Shown here in pieces: positions 10,807 through 22,509 of a DNA stretch of 64,000 nt. This DNA comes from Ryuthela nishihirai (taxonomy: Eukaryota > Arthropoda > Arachnida > Araneae > Heptathelidae): contig JAWZYU010000019.1 of assembly GCA_038380435.1 (NCBI GenBank), positions 18,005,801 through 18,069,800 of the forward strand, given 5' to 3'. Below the pieces are notes generated by a model. The model did no database searches and was not told the DNA's origin. It worked only from the letters and a program-made list of their open reading frames with translations. The position numbers and the translations under genes are program-made. Numbering within the stretch: position 1 is the first letter of the stretch; each line of letters begins with the position of its first letter.

Positions 10807-11623
10807 AATCGTCTTCTATTAGTGACTTTAAGCATTATACCATAGAATTAGTCATTAGAAATGTAGTTGAACGAAACGAATTAGTTTGAACGTAAACGAA
10901 AAAGCTTCAGTTTTATATGAAATGACGACTGCTATCAAAATAACCCTCATCAAGTTGAAGAATCCTCAGGGAACTCCGATTTTAAAAAATGAAACAATTA
11001 ACAATTAAATCCCTTCAAACTTTCTTTAGTTCGCAAAATGTGCTAAAGGGCCCAGGTCACAAGTACCCAGAGGTTTTCTTTCTGCATAATAGATCTCTCT
11101 TTCCTCAGAGATTCTTCTCTGCGGGGTATGATACTGAGAAGATTACTGTCATATCTCCACAGCAAATGTTGTGCACGAAGAAAGAAGTATTCATATTTTT
11201 TCAGAATAAAAAAACAGATTTTTTTTCACTTTATGAGTCTGTAGACATTCGATATCTTTGCTCTCAGAGATAAATTGGAAATGCCTTTCAAGTTCGGTAG
11301 GTATAGGTGAAATATTACGATTGGCCACTCCTAATTAAATTAATTAATTTTAAACTTCTCTAAACGAAAGAGTACACTTACTGCGAATGCATTACACCGT
11401 AAAGTTTTATTGCATTTTGTTGAAATTTTGTCAATTGAAAACACTGGCTATCTCATGCTGATCACAACCTATGATTGGATTTTGATGACATATGTTTTGT
11501 TGAGATCTTTATCATTAGACAAACGTTTCATTGAAAATCGTATTGAAGACGCTATTGGACTCTGAACGTGATTTTTCTGTTGATATAACGTGGAACTGTT
11601 TCCATTTTCCTCTAAACCTGTAA

Positions 11624-11967
11624 TCAGTAGTTCCCAAGTTCCCAGCTGGGTCAGCGTTGAGACTTATCCTCGCAAAATTCCCCGCCCTGCCCACGGTCAG
11701 TACGTGACACCGATTGGCTTGGAAAGACCACCGTCCGTCGGATGGGACGTTAAACCGTGGCGCCGTGTGCGGGAGAGAAATACCCTGTGCACGTTAAAGA
11801 ACACGCTGGATGGCCTTGACGGGAGGCTACCATTTGTCTCCCAACAGCCGTTCCAGTGGGTCCCCTGCCCCAACCTTCTCTTAGCCTTCGGGATCCTTGT
11901 GACCTGGCCATTTAGTACATGGTGTGCAAAAAAGTGCCGCTCAGAGGTAAAACAACCAACCAACCAA
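11624..11967 (+). mobile_element. SINE-A copy, 5'-truncated with 15-bp TSD
   Basis: It lacks the A box and starts just before the B-box region (cagtagttcccaagttccca). It ends in aaaacaaccaaccaaccaac, an expanded CAAC-type tail. The duplication CCTCTAAAYCTGTAA lies at 11609-11623 and 11968-11982 with one difference. Truncation with an intact TSD indicates incomplete reverse transcription. Confidence 0.93.
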
Positions 11968-11982
11968 CCTCTAAATCTGTAA

Positions 11983-13807
11983 GTAGTTTTTCTGCTTAAG
12001 TGAGTTCTTTAAGCATTTTCCTTTAAACAATCATTCTTCGCACTTTATTTGTTGAAAGAATACAGAAATATACTATAAGGACGCCTAATGGGACTGGATG
12101 TTTCGAAAGCAAAAAGAACCAATATGATGCTTCTATGGTCCTCTATATTTCTGGTAACTTAAAATCAGTTCCCTTCTGGTTACACGAAAGATATCATAGG
12201 AGTTTATTATATGAAAGCTATTGTTATCTTCATATTCAGTAACAGTTTTCTCTATTAATGTAAGTAACAGTGTCCTCTCTGATATGTTTTCCATATTTTG
12301 TAAAGCATTTGTTTCTAATAAGGATGATGAAATGCTATAGAGCAATCTCCTGATTATAACTGATTAAGTCGTGTAACCTAAAGGGTTGACAAATGCAAAA
12401 CTTGCCTGCATATTTCTAATAAACTTAAAAAAATTGTATTATTGCATAATGCACTGCATGTAGCTGCTGCTATTTTAAATTTCATTTTAATTAAAGCGAT
12501 TAAAGATTATGACAAGTTCAGCGATAATATACTATTAAAGCTGTAGGGCATTTTAAAAGTAAACACCTGTATTGGGTAACTATATGGTTAAAAATACCTT
12601 TAGACACTGGATATTGCCAAAAACCAGTTCTTCAGAGCACAGTTGTACTCAGATGTGGAATTGGAGATTCCTTGCTTGCATGATTATCACAGCGCTTTTA
12701 ATTCTTTCATTCGGTAGTATAAGTTCCCTATTTCACAGAGAATCCGTTTCTGTAATTGTAGCTTTCTTCTATTTTTATTATTTGTTATTAAATATCCGAG
12801 GTGTATGATGTTTAATTTTGCACAGCGCAGTTTTTCAAAAGTACATAGCAGTCTCTTTTTTTTAATTTTTACTATTAAATAAAGTTTTAGATAGATTAAT
12901 GTTTACTCTTCGAGTTTGCAGTAGATCTTCTTAACTGTTTTTTTATTCTGAATATTCTTTAGTATGATTACCGGTTTCGACCAGCTGCGTGAAATCGTCA
13001 CAAGCACTGATTGTTGATAGTTTTGCAGGGGGCTTCCGCGGTCGGAATAAATACTCAAGCATTATTATTACTTCGATTAAAGAAATTAATTTACCAGTTA
13101 TATTACTTCAATCGCCTTGCCATTTGCATTCGACTTTCGAACAATAAAACATTTACATAACTTGATTGACAAAGCAATTGAGTAATAATTCTATAAAAGG
13201 AGTAGGTCTTTAATTCGTACTTATTTACGTATTTAATGTCGAATTTTCGATTTGAAGCATATGTTCATTGTGATCGTCCTCATTGAACCTACAGATTCAC
13301 TCAGCAGCTACACATTTACACATTTATGTTATAACTATTATAGAAGTGTAGAAATGTTAATACAATTGAAAATATAATTTCCAAAATATCGAAAAGAATT
13401 AAAATTGCACCATTTCATAATAATAAATTTCAATTATGCAAATGAGTCTTCATTCTTAAAATTTAATTGTTAACAGTTTACAAATTGCACACAAAGTTTA
13501 CTTCCCCTCTGTTAAAATTCCTTCGAAAGTAGGTTCAATTACATCTGTCTCTGAGAGCAATCTCTTTTGTTAAATAAATTGCTGCAATGTCATATCACGC
13601 GACACTTCTGGGAAAGTTTTTATGAAACTGCAATGCTCGGTTTTGTTGCCAGATTCCCTATACTTTTCATGCGCAATTATAAATATTCCATTTCCAGGAT
13701 TCCGTCCCATTCCTCTTAACATAGTGGTTCCAGAAACCTTCTTTAGATTTGACGTTATAATAAATTTTATATTAACATTAATTTCTCTTTACTATTTTAT
13801 ATATATA
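11983..13807. other. AT-rich stretch, no gene seen
   Basis: No exon was recognised. A GC-richer patch at 12965-13060 (gattaccggtttcgaccagc) looks like a fragment of some old repeat but has no partner in the window. Confidence 0.4.
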
Positions 13808-14391
13808 CAGGGAGTCTCAAAAATATATGTACGAACTTTTAGGGGAGGTAGATAACATTTAAAGGAATGAGAATTGCATAGGAACCCATAACCGGAAACG
13901 TCATGGGGAAAGTGGTAGCAGAGGTACAAGATCTGAAAGGATACAAGACAATGATTAATGGGAAAACATTTATTGGACATAATTATTACAAATGGCGTAC
14001 TAGATGATACATTTCATAATGTTACAGCTCTTAATGACCCACAATCGCACAAATTTTCATGCGCACGCGCAAACAAACGGTGGCCCGGTACATGTCTGTG
14101 TGGGAAGCGTTCTTGATACATTCGTTGAGCGGCTCGTCCGTTGCCCTCAGCTAGTCCATACACTAAGTGCATATCTGCCAGCTCCCTGTTCGAATACCTT
14201 TGAATGCTCTTCGTCAGCCGACTACCGCTTGAATGAGGAAATCCGAAATTTCCCCTCTAGCGCACTGACGAACAGCGCCGCCTATTGACTTACGGTGACG
14301 TTTCCGGTTATGGGTTCTTATGCAATTCTCATTCCTTTAGATGTTATCTACATCCCCTAAAAGTTTGTACCTATATTTTTGAGACACCCTG
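13808..14391. mobile_element. Mariner-like non-autonomous element with about 100-bp TIRs
   Basis: The left end CAGGGAGTCTCAAAAATATA and the right end (reverse complement CAGGGTGTCTCAAAAATATA) stay alike for about 100 bp, up to the shared taaccggaaacgtca. The element is bounded by TA on both sides. The 584-bp length leaves no room for a transposase. The open frame at 14004-14288 has no transposase motif. Confidence 0.9.
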
Positions 14392-15198
14392 TATATAAGA
14401 AGTAAAATGTAACAAGCATTTTGTTTACTCTCTATTATATTCCCTTTTCAACTATTGGCTCACGGCAAACAAATTAATTTTTCCATTCTGCTCAATGGCA
14501 ACAAAATTTGTGCACATCTGCGACAGACGTATTTTTTTATTAATATATCGCGCGACACATAATTTTAGGAGAATACAATTTTGGTGGAGAAATGCAAATA
14601 TAATTTGTCATACAAGACGAATGTTTCTTTCAGTATTGGAATATATATTATTAATAAAACAAAAGCTTGTTAACTGAATTTTTGCAGCTAATTTTCGTTT
14701 GTTGAGCATTAATTTCATATTACCTCTGATACTACGATACTGATATTTAGTCCATTGTGGGCAAAATTAATCAAATATAAAGGAAAAGTTCATTTATTTT
14801 GGCGAATATATCTAATTTCTAATTGATTTAGCCAATGATGATACTTTAAAATATATTTTTTATCAATATCTTTCGTCATTAATCGATAAGTGTAAAAGTT
14901 CTTTAGAGAAAGTTTGTTTTTCGATGGCCTTCCTTTTTGCATTAATTAATTGGTTGATATCTAGTATCAATTAAAATTATTAAATAATAGTTAACCAGCT
15001 CTATCACATATTTAAATCGCGTTTCACACTTTATTAATAAGAACTTTTCATTTTATTAATTTTTGAACCGTAAAATTACTTATATGAAGTATATAATTTT
15101 TAATTTTTGTTAAAAAGACAAAAACCTGGTATTTTTAAAGTTCAGAAAAATTTGAACAAATCTACTACTCTTCAAAATTTTATGTTTTTTTTGTTCAG

Positions 15199-15400
15199 AT
15201 ACATGGCCGAGTGGTTAGTTCGCTTGTACTTATCTAAGGACCTGCTTTCGAGCCCTGGGTAAGACATGGATCTATGGTGTCGTGTTTCTGTTGAGTTCCT
15301 GCCATCTTCATAGACCTTCTACTCTGGCATGTAAAGGGATAGGTTCCTGTTAGACCTCGGTGGCAAGCAGTTGCGTGATGCGGTATTGATTTATTATCAT
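15199..15400 (+). mobile_element. SINE-B copy
   Basis: The tRNA-like head is atggccgagtggttag (A box) and ctttcgagccctggg (decayed B box). The body aagacatggat, cctgccatcttcatagacc and tggcaagcagttgcgtgatg matches the SINE-B at 56228-56436. The same insertion is shared by segmental copy C, so it predates the duplication. Confidence 0.85.
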
Positions 15401-15408
15401 CATACATC

Positions 15409-15684
15409 AAGACCCGAACAGATGTACCCCGTGAAGGGAAGAAGGCGAAAATGAGTGACAACAAAGGTACATCTTTAAATATTGTTATATTCAGTCAGAA
15501 ATTCAAATTTTCTCCCCCTCAACCTAGTTTCCAAATATCGTTCTCTATATTTGTGTCTACATACTGTATATACGTGTGTATATATATTATATAAGTGCAT
15601 TTTGTCAATTGATTACTCATATGAACTCTTTTTTTACCAGATACAAAGTTGCACTCATACGAACCTCCAAAGAGGTTGATGTAA
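15409..15684 (+). pseudogene. Two-exon coding-like unit, copy B, early stop
   Basis: It has the same design as copy A: an open frame through the ATG at 15451, donor after 15466 (aaag|gtacat), acceptor ending at 15640 (accag), then DTKLHSYEPPKRLM and a stop at 15682-15684. It is almost identical to copy A, so copies A and B share the truncated form. Confidence 0.4.
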
Positions 15685-16160
15685 ATGACGTACAAGCGCA
15701 TAATCACTCGATCCAAGGTAGGCCCTTCTCATTTGATATCTTAATTGCTTCATTAGAATTGTAATTTTTCATTACCTTTTTTACATTTTTCATTTTCTGC
15801 TTAAATTGATTTTTCATTTCCATCTCTCTCAAGCTAATTATCCTTTCTGATTTGTCGTGTTCTGAGAACACAGAACAGGTATCAGGCTTCGGGCCACATC
15901 TGTAAACACTGGCAAAATGATCTCAGAGTAAATAAATTTGGTGTTTTATTTTCGCCTAGTTGGCTTCCTTACCAGAATAGAGATTGTGCAGAAGATCCCA
16001 AATTATACCGAATTATATTTTTGAAAAAAACTCTTTTTCTATGATAGAATGCTTTTAATAGGGTTTTGAATTCACATTAGCAGAAGAAAAATATTAATTA
16101 TAAAATGAAAAATTGTACTGTATTAGATAGAAATAGAAGAAAAATTGTCATTAGGTAGGT

Positions 16161-16232
16161 GAGATTTGAGGCCACGATTTCCTGATAACATGTCAGGTGC
16201 TCTGACCATTGAGCTACTGGCTGGCGAACAGT
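16161..16232 (-). repeat. tRNA-like SINE-D in segmental copy B
   Basis: Same tRNA-like unit as 10735-10806, slightly more decayed (ggtgagatttgaggccacga for the B box). Confidence 0.65.
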
Positions 16233-16508
16233 CATCCTCTGTTAGTGACTTTAAGCATTGTACCATAAAATTAGTTATTGGAAATGTAGTTCATTGTAGT
16301 TGAAGACTCTGGCCCAGAAGGCACTTTCTAGTTTAGTGCACACGACCAACCCATATCAAGTATCAAACGGCATGGTATTTTTTCAAGCAGAGAATCGAGC
16401 GTAAGCAATGTTGTTGAAATAATAGAATCTCTCAGATACACCTGGTAGTAATTTGTTAGATAAATATAGAGTAAAAATGTTAGCAGAGATAAATATAGAG
16501 TAAAAAGC

Positions 16509-16726
16509 TATATTAGATAAATATAGAGTAAAAATGTTAGCCTTACATGTTAGCAGAGGGTGGGATCTGAACCCACGACCTCCTGCTAACATGTAAGGTG
16601 CTCTGACCTGTGTTTGATGATTGTTCGGCAGCTCAGTGGTCAGAGCACCTGACATGTTATCAGGAGATCATGGGTTCGGATCCCACCCGTCTAATGATAA
16701 TTTTTCCTCTATATTTATCTAATATA
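16509..16726. repeat. Palindrome of two head-to-head SINE-D tRNA-like units
   Basis: Left arm 16509-16608 and right arm 16638-16726 are inverted copies, with a 29-bp spacer. Each arm runs from tatattagataaatataga through a B-box-like ggatctgaacccacgacc to gtgctctgacc. The outer AT-rich part belongs to the SINE-D unit, as seen in segmental copies A and B. Confidence 0.88.
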
Positions 16727-17354
16727 TGCTGCTTGCTTACGTTTTCAGAAAGCGAACGTACCTGTGAAGGTATCCTTAGACAATAGGTCATCTGCATTAA
16801 GCAATGTGGAGGCGTGCTGCACTCGCATTACTGACCTAGATTGCTAAAGCAGAAACATGTATTGTGCGTTCTCGATTTCTGCGTAATCCTACATTTCTAT
16901 TTTACCCAAAGAATAGGTGGAATTTCATGTGGACAAACAACATCTACAAAGAGATGAAAAGACATTTAATATTTTTTTTCTTCTTGTTCATGTCATTAAC
17001 CTTCATTTCGTGCGTCTAATCAAATATTTATGAATGTTTAAATTGTTTTAACTAAATTGCAATTTTTCTGTACGTGGTTGGAGGCATAGAATGGTGTTTC
17101 CCTTCTTTAATTCTATCTCTGGTCCAGAAGGCAGAGCGAGAATCTTATTAATCACTGAACCTATTATACTGTCAGCCTCATCGCCATGTCAAATGAAAAT
17201 ATTCATGTAATCAACATCATTTGCCAAAAGGATAAAATCATCAGCTTAATTCAAATCAGAAATTTTCAAATCTCTAAATCAGTGGTTCCTAATTAAGTCA
17301 TTAAACAACTAATTAAAAATTATTTTAGAATTAACAGGTGATAAATAATTGTAA
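16727..17354. other. No gene seen
   Basis: AT-rich unassigned sequence separating the two parts of segmental copy B. Confidence 0.4.
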
Positions 17355-17425
17355 TATTTGAGAGTAGAACCTGGAAACTGCAGATTACGATTGAGGAAGC
17401 TAACGACTGAGCTATCCCTCTCCCA
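17355..17425 (-). mobile_element. SINE-A head only (tRNA-like 70 bp)
   Basis: On the minus strand it gives gagggatagctcagtcgtta, then aatctgcagtttccaggttc. This is the SINE-A tRNA-like head without the body or tail. A processed or broken SINE is likelier than a tRNA gene, because the B box ends in tctactc and no acceptor stem closes. Confidence 0.65.
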
Positions 17426-17439
17426 GATACTGTAGGAGA

Positions 17440-18110
17440 GAAACCATAGAGGTCACGAAAACGAAATGGCTTCAATTATATATAAAATGACCACTGCTAT
17501 CAAAAGAACCCTCATCAAGTTGAAGAATCCGCAGGGAACTCCGATTTTAAAAAATGAAACAATTAAATCCCTTCAAACCTTCTTTAGTTCGCAAAATGTG
17601 CTAAAGGGCCCGGTCACAATACCCAGAGGTTTTGTTTCTGCACAATAGATCTCTCTTTCCTCAGAGATTCTTCTCTGCGGGGTATGATACTGAGAAGATT
17701 ACTGTCATATCTACACAGCAAATGTTGTGCACGAAGAAAGAAGCATTCGTATTTTTTCAGAAAAAAAAAACAGATATTTTTTTCACTTTGTGAGTCTGTA
17801 GACATTCGATATCTTTGCTCTCAGAGATAAATTGGAAATTCCTTTCAAGTTCGTTAGGTATTGGTGAAATATTACGATTGGCCACTCCTAATTAAATTAA
17901 TTAATTTTAAACTTCTCTAAACGAAAGAGTATAGTTACTGCGAATTTATTACACCGTTAAGTTTCATTACTCTTTGTAGGAATTATGTCAATTGACAACA
18001 CTGGCTATCTCCAGCTGTTCACAACCTATGATTGGATTTTAATGTCGTATATTTTGTTGATATCTTTACCAATAGACAAATGTTTCATTGAAAATCGTAT
18101 TGAAGTTATC
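17440..18110 (+). repeat. Diverged segmental repeat, copy B (second part)
   Basis: This matches 10897-11560 of copy A almost throughout (ctatcaaaagaaccctcatc, then ttcgcaaaatgtgctaaagg, then ctcagagataaattggaaat). It is followed directly by the leader of copy C, which fixes the order of the tandem units. Confidence 0.88.
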
Positions 18111-18536
18111 AAATATAAAGGAATAGTTCATTTATTTTGGCGAATATATCTAATTTGTAATTGATTTAGCCAATGATGATACTTTAAAATATATTTTTTA
18201 TCAATATCTCTCGTCATTAATCGATAAGTGTAAAAGTTCTTTAGAGAAAGTTTGTTTTTCCATGGCCTTCCTTTTTGCATTAATTTGATTGGTTGATATC
18301 TAGTATCAATTAAAACTATTAAATAATAGTTAACAAGCGCTATCACATACTTAAGTCGCGTTTGACAGTTTACTAATAAAAACTTTTCATATTGCTAATT
18401 TTTGAAGAGTAATATTTCTTACATGAAACATATAATTTTTAATTTTTGTTAAAAAGAAAAAATCTAGTATTTTTAAAGTTCAGAAAAATTTGAACAAATT
18501 TACTACCTTTAAAATTTTAATTTTTTTTTTGCTCAG

Positions 18537-18740
18537 ATACGTGGTCGATTGGTTAGCTCGATTGTACTGATCCTGGTTCGAACCCTGGGTAAGGCATGGA
18601 TGTATGGTGTCGTTTTTCTTCTGAGGTCCTGCCATCCTTGCCAGAGTAGAAGGCATATGAACTGACAGGTCCTCTCAGACCTCTGTGACAAGCAGCTGCT
18701 TGAGGCGGTATTTATTCATTATCATCCTGCCTTCAAGACC
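18537..18740 (+). mobile_element. SINE-B copy in segmental copy C
   Basis: Head tacgtggtcgattggttagc, B box ggttcgaaccctggg, body aaggcatggatgtatggtgt and end acaagcagctgcttgaggcg. Its position matches the SINE-B at 15199-15400. Confidence 0.87.
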
Positions 18741-19027
18741 CGGACAGATGTACCCCGTGAAGGGAAGAAGGCGAAAATGGGTGGCAACAAAGGTACGTCT
18801 TTAAATATTTTTCCATTTAATTCAAATTTTATTAGCTGACATTTTATTCGCTTTGAAATATCGTTCGTTCTCTATATGTGTGTACATATATATATTTTTG
18901 TCAACTGATTTCTCATATGACCATTTTTTTACCAGACACAAAGTTCCACCCATACGAGCCTCCAAAGAAGCTGATGAATATAAATGAGAGAAGCCAAGTC
19001 GTCAACAACGAGGATATGATCGACTAA
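18735..19027 (+). CDS. Two-exon small ORF, copy C, unknown protein
   Basis: Coding-like unit of unknown function. From the ATG at 18777 the first piece reads MGGNK, then donor gtacgt at 18793. The acceptor accag ends at 18935, and the second piece reads DTKFHPYEPPKKLM, then NINERSQVVNNEDMID and TAA at 19025-19027, 35 residues in all. The frame is also open upstream of the ATG (FKTRTDVPREGKKAK), so the block may be an internal exon rather than a start. The product is charged, with no signal peptide or membrane segment. Splice sites and phase are shared with two shorter copies at 9.9 and 15.5 kb. A possible next donor lies at 19072-19080 (gtaggtagg). It may be a captured and duplicated gene fragment, and expression is unproven. 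Confidence 0.4.
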
Positions 19028-19314
19028 GAGAATACCACCGCAGCGAGGGATACAGAGGAGGCACCACCTAACGTAGGTAGGTCTCTCTCATTAAATATTT
19101 GAATTTCTTGTCAAGGAATGTGATTTTTTTTATTACCGATTTTACATTTTTCATTTTATATTGAAATTATTGTTTCATGTCTATGGTTCTGAAGAAAATT
19201 AGCCTTCGTGATTTATCGTGTTCTGGGAATACAGAACAAGAATCAGGCTGCTGGCCACATCTGTGAAAATTGGTAACTCGGGTTTCATATATTGTAAATA
19301 TTCAGGGTGATAGT

Positions 19315-19475
19315 GCCTCTGATAGGCACTTTTCGCACACAATGGGCTAAATGGCCAGGTCACAACCATCTCAAGTGCTCAGAGAAGATTGAGGATAGAA
19401 TTAGCACTTCAGAGATGTTAGGTTATCCGGTGTGTTCTCTTCACATGGACAACCAATAATGCACTTTTAAATTAG
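19315..19475 (-). mobile_element. SINE-A fragment (3' part)
   Basis: Antisense tail and adjacent body: cctctgataggcacttttcg, then aatgggctaaatggccaggt and cacaaccatctcaagtgctc, followed by decay. The 5' half is missing. Confidence 0.75.
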
Positions 19476-20194
19476 TGAGGAATTCTCGTTTTCGGATCAT
19501 CCAATGTAGTGACCTAGCAGACCTTCCTGATCATAGCTCCTTGTGGCGAATGCTCTAGTGGACAGTCGCTTGCAGAGAATCGAAGGTGCTCGTGGATGTT
19601 TTTAACTATTGGTGCAAGGTGTATTTTTTTCTTTTTTTTATATTACATCTTGCGCAAGATAACATAAAACATTTCCATTAAATTCAGTCAACAAAAAAAT
19701 CTGATTGACGCTTTAATGGCCGTTTTGTGGTATCTGCAGCCCTCTTTTTCCTTCCACACTAGCTGCCTATGTGTGGAGGGATTTTCTCCAGGTTAGAGCA
19801 AAACACTCTGACATGGATGGTGCCTTGACGTGGCGTCAGAGCTTTTCACTAAACCATCTGGCAGATATCTTTCCGATATCGAAGTTATTACTGTAATCAT
19901 AAAAACTCTACTATGTGTCAGCATATAGTCAAAGTGGAGCATGAACCGGCTATCATTCCCGTATTTCAAATATGGCAAAAACAAAAAGAAAATAGGAGAT
20001 GTTTCCAAAATTCCAAAGGCAAAAAGTCTGTATTCTTTACCTATTGATCTACATTACGCATTTAACTCGGAACTGTATGAACATTACACCCAAAATCTCT
20101 GTTCTATTTTATTTCTACTCAACTCAGTTGCGGTGGACAAACTACTATGCTGTGAATCCTCTATCATTATCGATAATAAAGTTTTATTTACCAG
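19476..20194. other. No gene seen
   Basis: Unassigned sequence. Open frames at 19941-20252 and 19793-20008 overlap on opposite strands and match nothing I know. Confidence 0.4.
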
Positions 20195-20345
20195 ACCTGG
20201 CCCGGATCTAGAAAACAACAAAAGTGGGAGGAAGGCAAGTGAGTTGATCTAGCAGTAAAACGTGGGGCAAGTAGCTGGAATTGCATTGAAGTATATTTCC
20301 CCCTACTTCTTAAAAGTCTTTAAAAATTTCTTAAAAATCTATACC
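20195..20345 (+). repeat. Interspersed repeat family D, copy 2
   Basis: Shares cccggatctagaaaacaaca, the G-rich middle and tctttaaaaatttcttaaaa with 7685-7870 and 62905-63080. Confidence 0.6.
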
Positions 20346-20632
20346 TGTACTAAATATACATACCTATATGTAAAATTACAAAACTTTAAAATGTTTTGCT
20401 CGATTACACTAATGAGCATTCTCTAACGGGAAGAGCCACCTCCCCCAAAACTCATCCAATAGATCCCTATAGTAGCCTAATTTGAAATGCAAGAATATCA
20501 AAATGTGGTAATTTGAAATCAGCAGAAATTATCACAACTCTGTCATTATACAGAGTGTACGGAATATAACGTAACAAAATTAAACAGCAATTACTCATAA
20601 TATAATGAACGTATCTTTATACTGGTGCTGTT

Positions 20633-21007
20633 GGAGCGGGGGTGACTCAGTCGGTAGCGCGCCAGGCTCCTAATCTGCAGTTCGCAGGTTCGAGTCCCAG
20701 CTGGGTCAGCGTTGAGATTTATCTCCGCAAAATTCCCCGCCCTGCCCACGGTCAGTAGGGGACACCGATGGGCTTGGAAAGTCCGTCGGATGGGATGTTA
20801 AGCCGTGGCCCCGTGTGCGGGAGAGCCATACCCTGTGCACGTTAAAGAACGCGCTGGATGGCCTTGACGGGAGGCTATCATCTGTCTCCCAACAGCTGTT
20901 CCAGTGGGTCCCCTCCCCCAACCTTCTCTGAGCCTTCGGGGTCCATGTGACCTGGCCATTTAGCCCATGGTGTGCAAAAAAGTGCCGCTCAGAGGTAAAA
21001 CAACCCA
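20633..21007 (+). mobile_element. SINE-A copy, full length with 12-bp TSD
   Basis: Complete head (gactcagtcggtagcgcgcc), B box (ggttcgagtcccagc), body and tail (gaggtaaaacaaccca). The duplication ACTGGTKCTGTT lies at 20621-20632 and 21008-21019 with one difference. It lies inside the mariner-like relic and so is younger. Confidence 0.94.
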
Positions 21008-21307
21008 ACTGGTTCTGTTAGAAAGTAAAAAAAAAAATGTGGCAGTTTTTTTTATGCAACAACTACATGAACACAATTCGTTATACGGGCAATATCCAAT
21101 CGGTAATCGGTCTTAATCCATTCTCTTTGAAGTATATCTGGAGTGAAGGTGAAAATGTTGTTAGAGGATCACGTTCGTTTCAACAAAATGTGGATTGTTT
21201 CAACAAAATGTGGTTGGGAGGCTGACATTTCTCTTCTTATGAAGAACATTCCGCTGAGAGAATTTCTCGGGACTTGGATTGGTCTAAATGTGCAATCGCT
21301 TGGTTTC

Positions 21308-21510
21308 AATGGCTCCCAAATTTCAACCCTCTTGACCCTTTTGTTTGGTTCTATGTGGAAGATGTCGTGTAAACTAATCCTGCTACTGCTCTTCCGAAGC
21401 CAAGCAACAGGATCTCAACTGTCATTTTCACGATCACGCAAGATATGCTTCAACGAACATTGATTGCGATTGCTCTTAAGTTCAACGAATGGTTACCACG
21501 TGGAAGTTAT
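21308..21510 (+). pseudogene. Mariner-family transposase C-terminus, broken
   Basis: The frame reads QWLPNFNPLDPFVWFYVEDVV, a stop, then a TNPATALPKPSNRIS stretch, MLQRTLIAIA and LKFNEWLPRGSY. This fits the end of mariner/IS630-type DDE transposases, where the last catalytic acidic residue falls in a PDLxPxDFFLW-like segment and is followed by an ML-rich helix. In-frame stop and missing upstream domains show it is dead. The TIRs at 20551 and 21641 fit the same element. Confidence 0.6.
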
Positions 21511-21641
21511 TGCATAAAATATCCCTATGGTTTATGACTTTGCAACAGCATTCAGTGTAATGATACATTAATTATTTCACGAGATGTTATATTTTGTGAT
21601 ATAATTTTGTGTACACCCTGTATTATTTTGTGTACACCCTG

Positions 21642-22509
21642 TATTATTTTTCAAACTATCTGCTTTCCCTGTCTTCCTCAACTATGACGGGAAGATTGAA
21701 AACCTTCTCGAAGACAACAACGTGGGTGTTACTTTTCACATGACGCATTATAGCCTCAGTTTCTGATAGGTCATAAAACTCAAAACAGCACAAACCATCA
21801 AATTTTTATGCTTCCAAAAAAGAAACATATTAGGTAAAGTTTGTCATTCTTGTTTCCTTTTACCTACAAAGCGAAAGTATCAAATACAGGAATAGGTTTA
21901 TCCAAACGGGAGACTCACGGATGGGAGAGTGATTTAAAGGACACCGATGTAAGAGTGTTTCTTCTACGGAACCTTGATTTAGAAGGAAAAGGTATGAAAA
22001 TACTTCAAGATAATGCCGATTGCAATAGATAAATCAGAAAAAAATCAATTCCAGGTACAGAAAATGCATTTGGGTTTATTTGCGACAGAGTGCAGAATGA
22101 TTTGTAACTTCCTGCTTTGACGTGCTTCTCCTTTCTGGCTTTTTTTTACCCCTTGCCACTGCATGACATGTTGGTTAGTTTTTCCAAAAATATTCCTTTT
22201 CAAAATTTTAAAATTTTCCATTGACCTCTCTTGGACCTCTCTCTGCACTTGTCCCTTCCTTACCGTTTTGTGTATGTTACATTGCGTGGTGCCTGCGCTA
22301 GGTTGTGTGATGAAACGCTACATTTCGTCAATTTTTTTTATATTTACTTCATTTTTCACAGTTGACCTTTGTCCAAGACATTGCCTCATTTTTCACCTCC
22401 GAACAAGAATAGGGGGCTTAATTAAAATTTGTTTAACTTTTGTGTCATTTATTCACGGTCCTGGAGACGTCAACAAATGCACGTATTGAGAAGTTGCCAT
22501 TACCAAATT
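21642..22509. other. No gene called
   Basis: A minus-strand open frame at 22045-22300 is Lys/Gln/Arg-rich (region KSQKGEARQSRK) and might be an exon, but no family match or clear splice pair was seen, so it is not called. Confidence 0.35.

Larger units (their letters stand above)
9385..11560 (+). repeat. Diverged segmental repeat, copy A
   Basis: This copy shares order and sequence with copies at 14770-16320 plus 17440-18110 and at 18114-19300. Shared landmarks are the AT-rich leader, a SINE-B tail, the aagacccgaacagatgtacc exon-like block, a 170-bp intron-like block, a reverse tRNA-like SINE-D, and the downstream block ending near gatattgaagac-type text. It has an insertion near 9420-9590. 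Confidence 0.85.
14770..16320 (+). repeat. Diverged segmental repeat, copy B (first part)
   Basis: The AT-rich leader at 14770-15190 matches 18114-18535 nearly base for base. The SINE-B, exon-like and SINE-D blocks follow in the same order as copies A and C. The end of the block was separated from 17440-18110 by a palindrome and unrelated sequence. Confidence 0.88.
18114..19300 (+). repeat. Diverged segmental repeat, copy C
   Basis: The leader (tttattttggcgaatatatc), SINE-B, the exon-like pair and the block ending in acagaacaagaatcaggctg match copies A and B. This copy keeps the longest open frame of the three. Confidence 0.88.
20551..21641 (+). mobile_element. Mariner-like relic interrupted by a SINE-A
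   Basis: The left end CAGAGTGTACGGAATATAAC follows TA. The right end (reverse complement CAGGGTGTACACAAAAT) is followed by TA and occurs twice, ending at 21620 and 21641. About 710 bp of it remains after removing the SINE at 20633-21007. A C-terminal transposase remnant lies at 21308-21510. Confidence 0.65.

Noticed and set aside
14004..14288. 94-codon open frame inside the 13.8-kb mariner-like element
   Set aside because: No transposase motif; the element is too short to be autonomous, and the frame is probably chance.
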